A stretch of DNA of 5,074 bases, from positions 1 to 5,074 of the forward strand of contig NZ_SMMD01000639.1 in NCBI RefSeq assembly GCF_009711475.1. The letters run 5' to 3'. Below, one piece after another: positions 1-5,074 of this stretch. Each line of letters begins with the position of its first letter. The first letter of the stretch is position 1. The position numbers and the translations under genes were made by a program. This DNA comes from Fulvivirga aurantia. GTDB taxonomy: Bacteria > Bacteroidota > Bacteroidia > Cytophagales > Cyclobacteriaceae. A model generated the notes under the pieces. The model ran no database searches. It worked only from the letters and a program-made list of their open reading frames with translations, and was not told the origin of the DNA.

Positions 1-30
1 CTGGTACATGCTAAAGATCTTCGATCTTAA
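1..30 (+). other. Possible last codons of an upstream gene
   Basis: Frame 1 reads LVHAKDLRS and ends in TAA at 28-30, five bases before the start of the first gene. Given the tight packing downstream, this could be the 3' end of another operon member. Nine residues are too few to recognise, and an open run of this length is common by chance. Confidence 0.2.
14..28. promoter_or_regulatory. Small inverted repeat 7 bases before the first start codon
   Basis: AAGATC (14-19), spacer TTC, GATCTT (23-28): a perfect 6-base inverted repeat in the only non-coding leader visible. In RNA it would be a short hairpin next to the translation start; in DNA it could be a small operator half-site pair. It is short enough to be chance. 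No promoter of the Bacteroidota type (TAnnTTTG) is visible in the 35 bases available. Confidence 0.25.
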
Positions 31-35
31 CAGAG

Positions 36-2819
36 ATGTTGTTAAAAAAAGCAAGTTATATTTTTTGCTGCTTGTATTTGACTGCCACATTTTTTGCGCA
101 TGGGCAGGGCGATACCAAAACCATAAGCACGGGTAGCTATATCATAGATATGGGCGTTGAACCACAAACTGTGGCTAACGGCCTAAAACCCTATGGCTTA
201 GTCTATGAACTGGTATCTGACTACCAGGTGCCGGTAATCTGGTCTATAAGAAACAATAAAGTCCTTAACCTGGAAGACTTTACTTATAATGATAAGGATT
301 ACAAAGGTGGTCCATTCATTATAGAAGCCAAACACTTAACTCAGCCTATAAAAGATGTAATTTCTGCCTGGGAGACTAAAGGCGTGATAGGGGAGTATAC
401 CACATCACCAGTTGATGTGCCTGTATATGACTACATAATCACAGTACCCAAAATCTTTATTTTTAATAAGAATTTAAGTCTTACAACAGCATTAACCTAC
501 ATCAATAACAATGCTGAAATTACCAATTGGGAAACTAGCAATAACCTATCTGCTATTAACGCGTGCAGTGATCTTTTTGTGTCTGTAGATGCAGAAATTA
601 CCAATGCGGAGGTCGCTGGTATGTATGATTTTGTAAATAGTGGTGGAAGTGTATTTCTACAAGGAAAATCCGCTAGTCAGATGTCTGCCCTTAACCCTGC
701 TGGTAACGCACTTAACCTTTTATCTGACGGCCGACTCTACTGTTATGATGCTGGTGAATGCGGTTTAGATCCGGCTCATAATCAAAACCCAAGCGCTCCA
801 TTTGACTATGATTTAAGCTACGGAAATCAGTCAATTATGCAGTTTTTAGGCACAGACCTGCATTTAGCCACCGAGCAGAATGATTTAGGCACGACTGAGA
901 CCTGGTATTTGCCTTTTTCACTGTGGAATGCCTCAACAGCACTTCCGATAACTACACAAGATGTAAATCCGATTTTCACATCAACTAAGGGCGCCATCGT
1001 AGCGTATGGTAGGGCATATGGCAATAACAATGCTGGCAATGCACTTTTTGTAGCAGGTAATAATTTGAATGGAGGGGCTGATGCAGCTGCAAATGTAGCT
1101 GCTCAACGCTTGTTAATGAATCTAATCATGCAAACCGGTATCGATCAGTCTGGTTCGGCTGAGCTTACAGGGTCGGAAAATATCATAGCAGGGCAGGCCA
1201 ATGATTTTGATGTTGATGTAGCAAATATATCCGCTACAGACTCTGTTTTTACCACCAACTGCGCTGATTTAAGCATTACCTCTTCTGGTATCGTAACAGC
1301 GGCCACTACGAATTCCAGATATACATGTGACCTTTCTGTAGTCGCCTCAGATGCCTGTGGTAGAAGTGCCTATTCCAGTAAAACAATTACTGTTTATCCC
1401 GTAAACTCAGCACCTGAAGCTACGGCAGACTCAATAGTCACAATAGGCAATCAAAAACAAATCATCGATGTGTTGTCCAATGATTCTGACAATCAACCAG
1501 ATGACCGACTAATCATAACTGAGATCGTTAGGTCGCCTGCTTTTGGCACGGTGCAGATTGTTGACAACAGATTGGAGTACACCGGAGCTGATGATCTTTA
1601 TATTGCAGATACCTTGTCTTATCGCATTTGTGATGATGGTTTACCATCATTATGTGCCATAACAACCGTTTATATTACCAACTTACTGCAGATCAATACT
1701 GCGCCTCAACTCAATCCACAACAGTTTACAGTTACTGCCGGTCTAAATCAGGAGATATGTTTAGAGGCTCTTGATGCTGAAGAAGACGAGATGAAGGTAA
1801 CTGTAGTCGATTATGCTGGTGAGAGCACAATCACACTTGATCCTGATGACTTATGCTACTACTTTCAGGCTCCAGAATCCTTTACCGGAACTGAAACCAT
1901 GACTGTAACGGTCTGTGATATTAGAGAAAACTTTCTGTGCACAGAAACAGAAGTAACTATTGATGTAAAGCCACCTAATAATGCACCTATCATTGCCGAT
2001 CAGGAGTTTACGGTGATGGCTGGTGAGTTAAACAACTTATGTGTGGCGGCTAATGACCCTGATGATGATGGCATTTCTTTAACAAGTATTGCCGATAACT
2101 CAGAAGCACAAATCAATAATGACGATTTATCAGATTTATGTTTCAGTTACAAGGCGGGAGTAAGTTTTACAGGAACAGATGTACTTACGGTAGAAATCTG
2201 CGATGATGATGAAGCCAACCCTTTGTGTACGAAGGCAACAATTACTATCAATGTTTTATCACCAAACAAAGCACCTGTTATAGAAGACCAGTCTTTTACA
2301 GTTACAGCTGGTGTGGCTACAGAGGTTTGTTTGGAAGCCTCAGACCCAAATGATGATGATCTGGAGTTATTTATTATCAATAACAATCCTGATGCGAGCG
2401 TAGGCCCGTCCGCATCACTTTGTCTAAACTATCAAAGCGCCCCGGATTTTACTGGTAAGGTAGAAATCGCAGTGGAAGTATGTGATCAGGATATAGAAAA
2501 CAGATTATGCACCCAGGCCACCGTCACACTTATGGTAGAGCCGCCAACGATCGTAATTAGTAAAGCTTTGACACCAGACGGAAACGGAGATAATGATATT
2601 TTCTTCATTGAAAATATAGAGTCATATCCGGACAATGTGGTGCAGGTTTTTGATAGATGGGGTGGAGTGGTTTACGAAACCACCGGCTATAATAATGACA
2701 CTAACAACTGGACAGGTACAAATAGTACCAAGGAGACTCCTGCAGGTACTTATTATTATATAGTAAAGCTGCCTAAAACGGGTGAGTTATTTAAAGGATA
2801 TGTTGAGTTGATTAAATGA
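36..2819 (+). CDS. Large secreted modular protein with T9SS type B sorting (gliding-motility-associated C-terminal) domain
   Basis: A 927-residue protein predicted to be exported to the cell surface by the type IX secretion system. Residues 1 to about 23 form a Sec signal peptide (LLKK basic start, hydrophobic core, AHG before likely cleavage). Residues 31-368 are a globular domain that resembles a class I glutamine-amidotransferase-like fold without an evident catalytic Cys. Residues 372-456 look cadherin/Ig-like. Four tandem repeats start at N457, N554, N648 and N744, each with an N-x-A-P opening. Residues 841-927 are the sorting domain (TPDGNGDND at 846-854, VFDRWGG at 871-877, TPAGTYYY at 901-908). 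The mature part has 20 cysteines, 12 of them in a strict repeat pattern. The start at 36 is firm: an in-frame TAA lies at 12-14 and no other ATG intervenes. The stop overlaps the next start (ATGA). Adhesin or sugar/matrix binding is plausible but not shown; the ligand is unknown. No protease or glycosidase motif was recognised. Confidence 0.95.
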   Translation: MLLKKASYIFCCLYLTATFFAHGQGDTKTISTGSYIIDMGVEPQTVANGLKPYGLVYELVSDYQVPVIWSIRNNKVLNLEDFTYNDKDYKGGPFIIEAKHLTQPIKDVISAWETKGVIGEYTTSPVDVPVYDYIITVPKIFIFNKNLSLTTALTYINNNAEITNWETSNNLSAINACSDLFVSVDAEITNAEVAGMYDFVNSGGSVFLQGKSASQMSALNPAGNALNLLSDGRLYCYDAGECGLDPAHNQNPSAPFDYDLSYGNQSIMQFLGTDLHLATEQNDLGTTETWYLPFSLWNASTALPITTQDVNPIFTSTKGAIVAYGRAYGNNNAGNALFVAGNNLNGGADAAANVAAQRLLMNLIMQTGIDQSGSAELTGSENIIAGQANDFDVDVANISATDSVFTTNCADLSITSSGIVTAATTNSRYTCDLSVVASDACGRSAYSSKTITVYPVNSAPEATADSIVTIGNQKQIIDVLSNDSDNQPDDRLIITEIVRSPAFGTVQIVDNRLEYTGADDLYIADTLSYRICDDGLPSLCAITTVYITNLLQINTAPQLNPQQFTVTAGLNQEICLEALDAEEDEMKVTVVDYAGESTITLDPDDLCYYFQAPESFTGTETMTVTVCDIRENFLCTETEVTIDVKPPNNAPIIADQEFTVMAGELNNLCVAANDPDDDGISLTSIADNSEAQINNDDLSDLCFSYKAGVSFTGTDVLTVEICDDDEANPLCTKATITINVLSPNKAPVIEDQSFTVTAGVATEVCLEASDPNDDDLELFIINNNPDASVGPSASLCLNYQSAPDFTGKVEIAVEVCDQDIENRLCTQATVTLMVEPPTIVISKALTPDGNGDNDIFFIENIESYPDNVVQVFDRWGGVVYETTGYNNDTNNWTGTNSTKETPAGTYYYIVKLPKTGELFKGYVELIK
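126..1139 (+). other. N-terminal domain of the secreted protein (residues ~31-368), GATase-like fold without catalytic Cys
   Basis: The domain opens with SYIIDMGVEPQTVANGLKPY (34-53) and GLVYELVSDYQVPVIWSI (54-71). From memory, this resembles the start of an uncharacterised domain found in large T9SS-exported Bacteroidota proteins; I cannot confirm this by search. The stretch CSDLFVSVDAE (177-187), then FVNSGGSVFLQGKSASQMSA (199-218), has the strand-turn-helix layout of the nucleophile elbow of glutamine-amidotransferase-like domains. Where an active-site Cys would sit (G-C-H type) this protein has G210-K211-S212. The end, GNNLNGGADAAANVAAQRLL (341-360), is a Gly-rich turn followed by a helix. 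C236 and C242 could form a local disulfide. A binding role is more likely than hydrolysis, but this is inference. Confidence 0.5.
1149..1403 (+). other. Cadherin/Ig-like linker segment of the secreted protein (residues ~372-456)
   Basis: This segment links the N-terminal domain to the tandem repeats. It is a Ser/Thr-rich, beta-strand-like stretch containing three cysteines (C409, C431, C441). The segment CDLSVVASDACGRSAYSSKT (431-450) is typical of HYR/cadherin-like Bacteroidota repeats, in which a strand with the V-A-S-D pattern precedes the last strand (TITVYP, 450-455). The odd cysteine number suggests that one partner lies outside the segment or that the boundary is slightly off. It does not share the four-Cys pattern of the later repeats. 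Confidence 0.45.
1404..1694 (+). repeat. Tandem protein repeat R0 (residues 457-553), divergent tandem-95/VCBS-like unit
   Basis: First of four consecutive units that open with N-x-A-P (N457-S-A-P460). It carries the hallmarks of the tandem-95/VCBS-like Ig repeat: IDVLSNDSDN (477-486), FGTVQI (503-508), LEYTGADD (513-520), DTLSYRICDDG (525-535). It shares only the second half of the cysteine pattern of the next three repeats: C532 and C540 in ICDDGLPSLC match the C-D-x(5-6)-L-C hairpin. It lacks the T-V-x-A-G and first Cys pair. It is therefore a relative of R1-R3 rather than a recent copy. Confidence 0.7.
1695..1976 (+). repeat. Tandem protein repeat R1 (residues 554-647), four-Cys cadherin-like unit
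   Basis: Opens NTAPQLN (554-560), followed by FTVTAG (564-569), CLEALDAEEDE (575-585), LCYYF (606-610), FTGTETMTVTVCD (616-628), FLCTE (633-637) and TIDVKPP (641-647). Cysteines are C575, C607, C627 and C635, with spacings of 32, 20 and 8. The acidic stretch after the first Cys resembles a cadherin-type calcium site. R1 lines up along its whole length with R2 and R3, but the DNA copies have drifted widely, so this is an old duplication. Confidence 0.85.
1977..2264 (+). repeat. Tandem protein repeat R2 (residues 648-743), four-Cys cadherin-like unit
   Basis: Opens NNAPIIADQEFTVMAG (648-663), then LCVAANDPDDDG (668-679), DLCFSY (700-705), FTGTDVLTVEICDDD (711-725), NPLCTKATITINV (728-740). Cysteines are C669, C702, C722 and C731, with spacings of 33, 20 and 9. 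DPDDDG is the clearest candidate calcium-binding motif of the set. Confidence 0.85.
2265..2546 (+). repeat. Tandem protein repeat R3 (residues 744-837), four-Cys cadherin-like unit
   Basis: Opens NKAPVIEDQSFTVTAG (744-759), then VCLEASDPNDDD (764-775), SLCLNYQ (794-800), FTGKVEIAVEVCDQD (805-819), NRLCTQATVTLMVEPP (822-837). Cysteines are C765, C796, C816 and C825, with spacings of 31, 20 and 9. This last unit runs straight into the sorting domain. Confidence 0.85.
2556..2816 (+). other. T9SS type B sorting domain (gliding-motility-associated C-terminal domain), residues 841-927
   Basis: The signal that directs the protein to the type IX translocon. It has the full set of family landmarks: ALTPDGNGDND (844-854, a form of the usual F-T-P-N-G-D-G-x-N-D), VQVFDRWGGVVYE (869-881, matching the usual N-R-W-G segment), NWTGT (891-895), TPAGTYYYIV (901-910) and a last strand GELFKGYVELIK (916-927). 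It ends exactly at the stop codon, as sorting domains do. In this family (for example SprB of Flavobacterium), export and surface attachment depend on a PorP/SprF-type partner, which the next gene supplies. Confidence 0.93.
2816..2819 (+). promoter_or_regulatory. ATGA stop/start overlap between the sorted protein and the PorP/SprF gene
   Basis: The ATG of the PorP/SprF gene shares its last two bases with the TGA of the preceding gene. The only purine-rich candidate, AAAGGA at 2793-2798, lies about 17 bases before the start, too far for a standard ribosome binding site. Translational coupling by re-initiation is therefore likely and would tie the partner's dose to that of the secreted protein. 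Confidence 0.75.
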
Positions 2820-3730
2820 AAGCGATAAAAACCATATTGCTGTTTATGCTTATAGCCGCTGCTTTTGAGTCTGCAGGGCAACAGCTGAGTCAGCTTACCA
2901 TGTACAATCGATCGCTAATATTATACAATCCGGCATTTACAGGTAGTGACGATGCTTTATCGCTTACACTATTTCATCGCAGTCAGTGGGCAGGTCTCGA
3001 AGGAGCCCCTTCTACGCAAGCACTTTTGGCACATACCCCAATAATGAAGAGCATGGCCATAGGCGCCTCTGTTTATAATGATCAGCTCGGGCCTCATGAT
3101 AATTTTAAATTTACTGGCAATTACGCCTACCGAATTAGAAAAAGCAGTAATAACTATTTATCCTTTGGCCTACAGGTAAGTTATGCCTATTTCAGGTCAG
3201 ACTTCAGCAGTTTGAGCGAAGGGGTTTTTCAGCCTAATGACCCACAACTACAGGGAATTGTAGTCGAAGAAGGAACTCCTGAGTTTGGAGCTGGTATTGC
3301 CTTGGTGAAACCAAAATTTAGCCTTGGATTTTCTTCACTAAACCTTGTACCCAAAGAATCGGTAGTTACGGATTCTTCGAGCGTAGCATTGGGGCGCACC
3401 AATCATTTCCTTTACGGAAGCTACAATATAAAAGCTAGTCCGTTGCTTTCAATAAGACCTACATTTTTGGTGAAGTATGTTACAGACTTACCCACTTCAT
3501 TTGATGCAGGCGTACGATTTGAATATAAAGAAGCGATCATGGCTGGCTTAAATTACCGCCAAAATGAGTCTTTGGCATTTGCCTTACAACTTAAGATCAA
3601 TCAACAATTATCAGTAGGTTATGCTTACGATTGGCTTTTAGGTGATGTTTCTGCACTGAGTAATGGCTCTAATGAGCTGTTTGTGAGTTACGTTTTTAAA
3701 TTTAGTGAAAACTTAAGTAGCCCCCGATAG
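2816..3730 (+). CDS. PorP/SprF family type IX secretion system outer-membrane protein
   Basis: A 304-residue outer-membrane beta-barrel-type protein of the usual PorP/SprF length. The signal peptide is residues 1 to about 21 (MKAIKTILLFMLIAAAFESA, cleavage near G21/Q22). Family landmarks: LYNPAFTGS (36-44), HRSQWAGLEGAPSTQ (54-68), VYNDQLGP (86-93), NYAYRI (102-107), LSFGLQVSYAYF (115-126), FGAGIAL (157-163), and the C-terminal SVGYAYDW (266-273) followed by GSNE (284-287) and a last strand LFVSYVFKF (288-296). Most family members have G-S-H-E at that site; here Asn replaces His. The gene overlaps the preceding type B-sorted protein by ATGA and directly abuts the OmpA-like gene. This suggests that it is the dedicated partner of the upstream protein, needed for its export or surface anchoring. 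It is one of many paralogs of the family, so I do not assign porP or sprF as a symbol. Confidence 0.93.
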   Translation: MKAIKTILLFMLIAAAFESAGQQLSQLTMYNRSLILYNPAFTGSDDALSLTLFHRSQWAGLEGAPSTQALLAHTPIMKSMAIGASVYNDQLGPHDNFKFTGNYAYRIRKSSNNYLSFGLQVSYAYFRSDFSSLSEGVFQPNDPQLQGIVVEEGTPEFGAGIALVKPKFSLGFSSLNLVPKESVVTDSSSVALGRTNHFLYGSYNIKASPLLSIRPTFLVKYVTDLPTSFDAGVRFEYKEAIMAGLNYRQNESLAFALQLKINQQLSVGYAYDWLLGDVSALSNGSNELFVSYVFKFSENLSSPR

Positions 3731-3733
3731 ATG
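3728..3733 (+). promoter_or_regulatory. Zero-gap in-frame TAG-ATG junction between the PorP/SprF and OmpA-like genes
   Basis: The stop TAG (3728-3730) is followed at once by ATG (3731-3733), and both genes are in the same reading frame. No Shine-Dalgarno-like sequence precedes the start (the upstream stretch reads AAGTAGCCCCCGA). The start is supported because a full signal peptide follows. Coupled re-initiation is the simplest reading. Confidence 0.7.
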
Positions 3734-5074
3734 AAAGGTTTTGCCATATCACAAAAGCTTCTCTATAGTGTTGTTATATCAGGCACACTATTGTTTCTAT
3801 CAGAAATTTGTCGTGCACAAGCTATTTGGGATAAAGTAAAATCTACCCATGAGTTGGCCGATATGCACTACGAGGAGGGTAACTACGAAAAGGCCATCGA
3901 ACTATACAGACATCTGGTAATCAATCAGAAGGCAAATAATACAGTTTTTGTAAGACTAGGGCGTATGTCTTACGCTCTCAATGATTATAAAACCAGTGTA
4001 AAATGGTTTGAGCGATATAAAAACACCACGCCACTCACCCAAGATGACTTGTTGATGTACGCCAATGCCCTGGCAGGGACGGGTCGATTGTCAGAAGCTG
4101 CCGACACTTACACCTCATATATGGATAAATACGGTACAAATGATTGGTTGGCACTCAAGGTGTGGAGGCTCAATAATTTGAGTTATTTATATGAAGACTC
4201 ACTTACCTACAGCGTAAAACCCACCTCAGTCAACAGTGAGTTTTCGGAAATACCTATGGCTTATTACAACGATGGTCTACTATTTATTTCTGACCGTGAC
4301 CAGTCTTTTCAGGCTAAAAATCACACTACCAAAAGCACCGGACGCAGTCCATATGCCCTTTATCAGACGGTTAACCTATGGCCTTCTACCTCAACTTCGT
4401 TACAGAAAGTTGAAATAGAACCTTCTAACCTAATTCGAAAGGGAGGGTATCACGTGGCAGGCCTGAGTTTCAGTGAAAATGATGGGCAAATGGTATATGC
4501 CAAAAATGTGAAGATGGCTGATGACCTCAAGCAGCCTCTCCAACTCTTTACAAAAAGCATAGAGGAAAGTACGGAAGGCAAGAGAATTGGCTTTGGAGAG
4601 AGTAAATTTTCTATCAAACACCCTTCAATTTCACCTGATGGCAATACACTTTACTTCTCAGCAGAGTTGCCTGATAGTTATGGAGGTTTTGATTTATATA
4701 AAAGCAACCACTCAAATGGCACCTGGTCTGAGCCAGTGAATTTGGGGCCATCAATCAATACACCCGGCAATGAAGCATTTCCATTTATGCACAAATCTGG
4801 GGTGCTGTATTTTAGCTCTGATGGTTTACCGGGTTTTGGTGGTTACGATTTATTTAAAATTGACATTAACAACACTACTGCAGAACCGCAAAATATGGGA
4901 TATCCTCTAAATAGTAGTGCCGATGATTTTTCATTGATCCTAAACGGAATTGGGGATCGGGGGCACTTTGCTTCTAATAGAAGGATGGGTGGTTTGAATG
5001 ATGATATTTTTGTTGTAGAAATAGATTTACAAGAATACCCGCTCACCATAAAAGGCCTGCTTAAGTTTAAAAAT
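3731..5074 (+). CDS. TPR and PD40 beta-propeller protein of the Bacteroidota OmpA/PorE-like type, partial at the 3' end
   Basis: The frame is open from ATG 3731 to the last base (448 codons, no stop), so the C-terminus is missing. Residues 1-30 are a signal peptide (core LYSVVISGTLLFL at 11-23, RAQ before cleavage). No lipobox is visible around C27 (S-E-I-C). TPR-like helices follow: ELADMHYEEGNYEKAIELYR (41-60), then about 71-97 and 105-133. Residues 160 to about 433 form a PD40/WD40-like propeller with blades around 173-190, 242-260, SPDGNTLYFS (301-310) with GGFDLYK (318-324), VLYFSSDGLPGFGGYDLFKI (358-377), and SNRRMGGLNDDIFVVEID (415-432). Residues 437-446 (PLTIKGLLKF) look like the first strand of a carboxypeptidase-regulatory-like domain. 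In the family this is followed by an OmpA domain that binds peptidoglycan, expected beyond the window. Likely periplasmic, linking the SprF-like protein to the cell wall; this role is inferred from PorE and gene order. Confidence 0.9.
   Translation, partial: MKGFAISQKLLYSVVISGTLLFLSEICRAQAIWDKVKSTHELADMHYEEGNYEKAIELYRHLVINQKANNTVFVRLGRMSYALNDYKTSVKWFERYKNTTPLTQDDLLMYANALAGTGRLSEAADTYTSYMDKYGTNDWLALKVWRLNNLSYLYEDSLTYSVKPTSVNSEFSEIPMAYYNDGLLFISDRDQSFQAKNHTTKSTGRSPYALYQTVNLWPSTSTSLQKVEIEPSNLIRKGGYHVAGLSFSENDGQMVYAKNVKMADDLKQPLQLFTKSIEESTEGKRIGFGESKFSIKHPSISPDGNTLYFSAELPDSYGGFDLYKSNHSNGTWSEPVNLGPSINTPGNEAFPFMHKSGVLYFSSDGLPGFGGYDLFKIDINNTTAEPQNMGYPLNSSADDFSLILNGIGDRGHFASNRRMGGLNDDIFVVEIDLQEYPLTIKGLLKFKN

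Noticed and set aside
36..71. Lipoprotein signal at the C11-C12 pair of the secreted protein
   Set aside because: The preceding residues (Y-I-F) do not fit a lipobox and the Cys pair lies inside the hydrophobic core; an ordinary signal peptide ending near AHG fits better.
8..133. ATG at 8 opening a second frame that overlaps the start of the first gene
   Set aside because: It gives only about 40 residues before a stop, and its hydrophobic run comes from reading the signal-peptide DNA of the real gene in another frame.
827..1039. Minus-strand open frame opposite the N-terminal domain of the secreted protein
   Set aside because: No recognisable motif, fully inside a well-supported gene. The same applies to the minus-strand frames at 2147-2386, 4430-4644 and 4843-5049.
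1695..2546. Tandem repeats as a CRISPR array or DNA-level satellite
   Set aside because: Units are 282-288 bases, similar only at protein level and in phase with the reading frame; there are no short identical repeats with unique spacers.
2793..2798. AAAGGA as ribosome binding site of the PorP/SprF gene
   Set aside because: It is about 17 bases from the start, beyond normal spacing, and Bacteroidota rarely depend on such sites.
4236..4418. A 60-residue + strand open frame
   Set aside because: It lies within the TPR/propeller gene in another frame. The longer frame from 3731 has clear TPR and PD40 motifs across this stretch.
1..5074. tRNA, rRNA, insertion sequence, attachment site or rho-independent terminator
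   Set aside because: None seen on either strand; no GC-rich stem followed by a T run at any gene boundary, and no transposase motif.

Overview
The window is a piece of a Bacteroidota chromosome, most likely Cytophagales or Flavobacteriia-like. The evidence is the set of protein families: a secreted protein ending in the gliding-motility-associated C-terminal domain (the type B sorting signal of the type IX secretion system, T9SS), a PorP/SprF-family outer-membrane protein, and a TPR/PD40-propeller protein of the Bacteroidota OmpA (PorE-like) type. The moderately AT-rich composition and the lack of convincing Shine-Dalgarno sequences agree with this. Genus and species cannot be read from the sequence.

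Layout, all on the + strand: bases 1-35 are a short leader holding a small inverted repeat and possibly the last codons of an upstream gene. Bases 36-2819 encode a 927-residue Cys-rich modular surface protein: signal peptide, an N-terminal domain of about 340 residues with a glutamine-amidotransferase-like look, a cadherin/Ig-like segment, four tandem repeats of 94-97 residues, and the type B sorting domain. Bases 2816-3730 encode a 304-residue PorP/SprF-family protein. Bases 3731-5074 encode the first 448 residues of a periplasmic TPR plus beta-propeller protein that runs off the window end. Its carboxypeptidase-regulatory-like and OmpA domains are presumably beyond the edge.

The genes are packed as one translation unit. 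Genes 1 and 2 overlap by ATGA, and genes 2 and 3 abut with no spacer (TAG directly followed by ATG, in the same frame). No terminator or internal promoter is evident, and coding sequence fills the window except for the first 35 bases.

From known SprB/SprF-type systems, the expected cooperation is as follows. The large protein is exported by the T9SS through its C-terminal domain, the SprF-like protein is its dedicated outer-membrane partner or anchor, and the OmpA-like protein ties the assembly to peptidoglycan. This three-gene architecture is a known type. The less ordinary parts are the N-terminal domain, which appears to lack a catalytic cysteine, the strict four-cysteine pattern of the tandem repeats, and the in-frame stop/start junction between genes 2 and 3.
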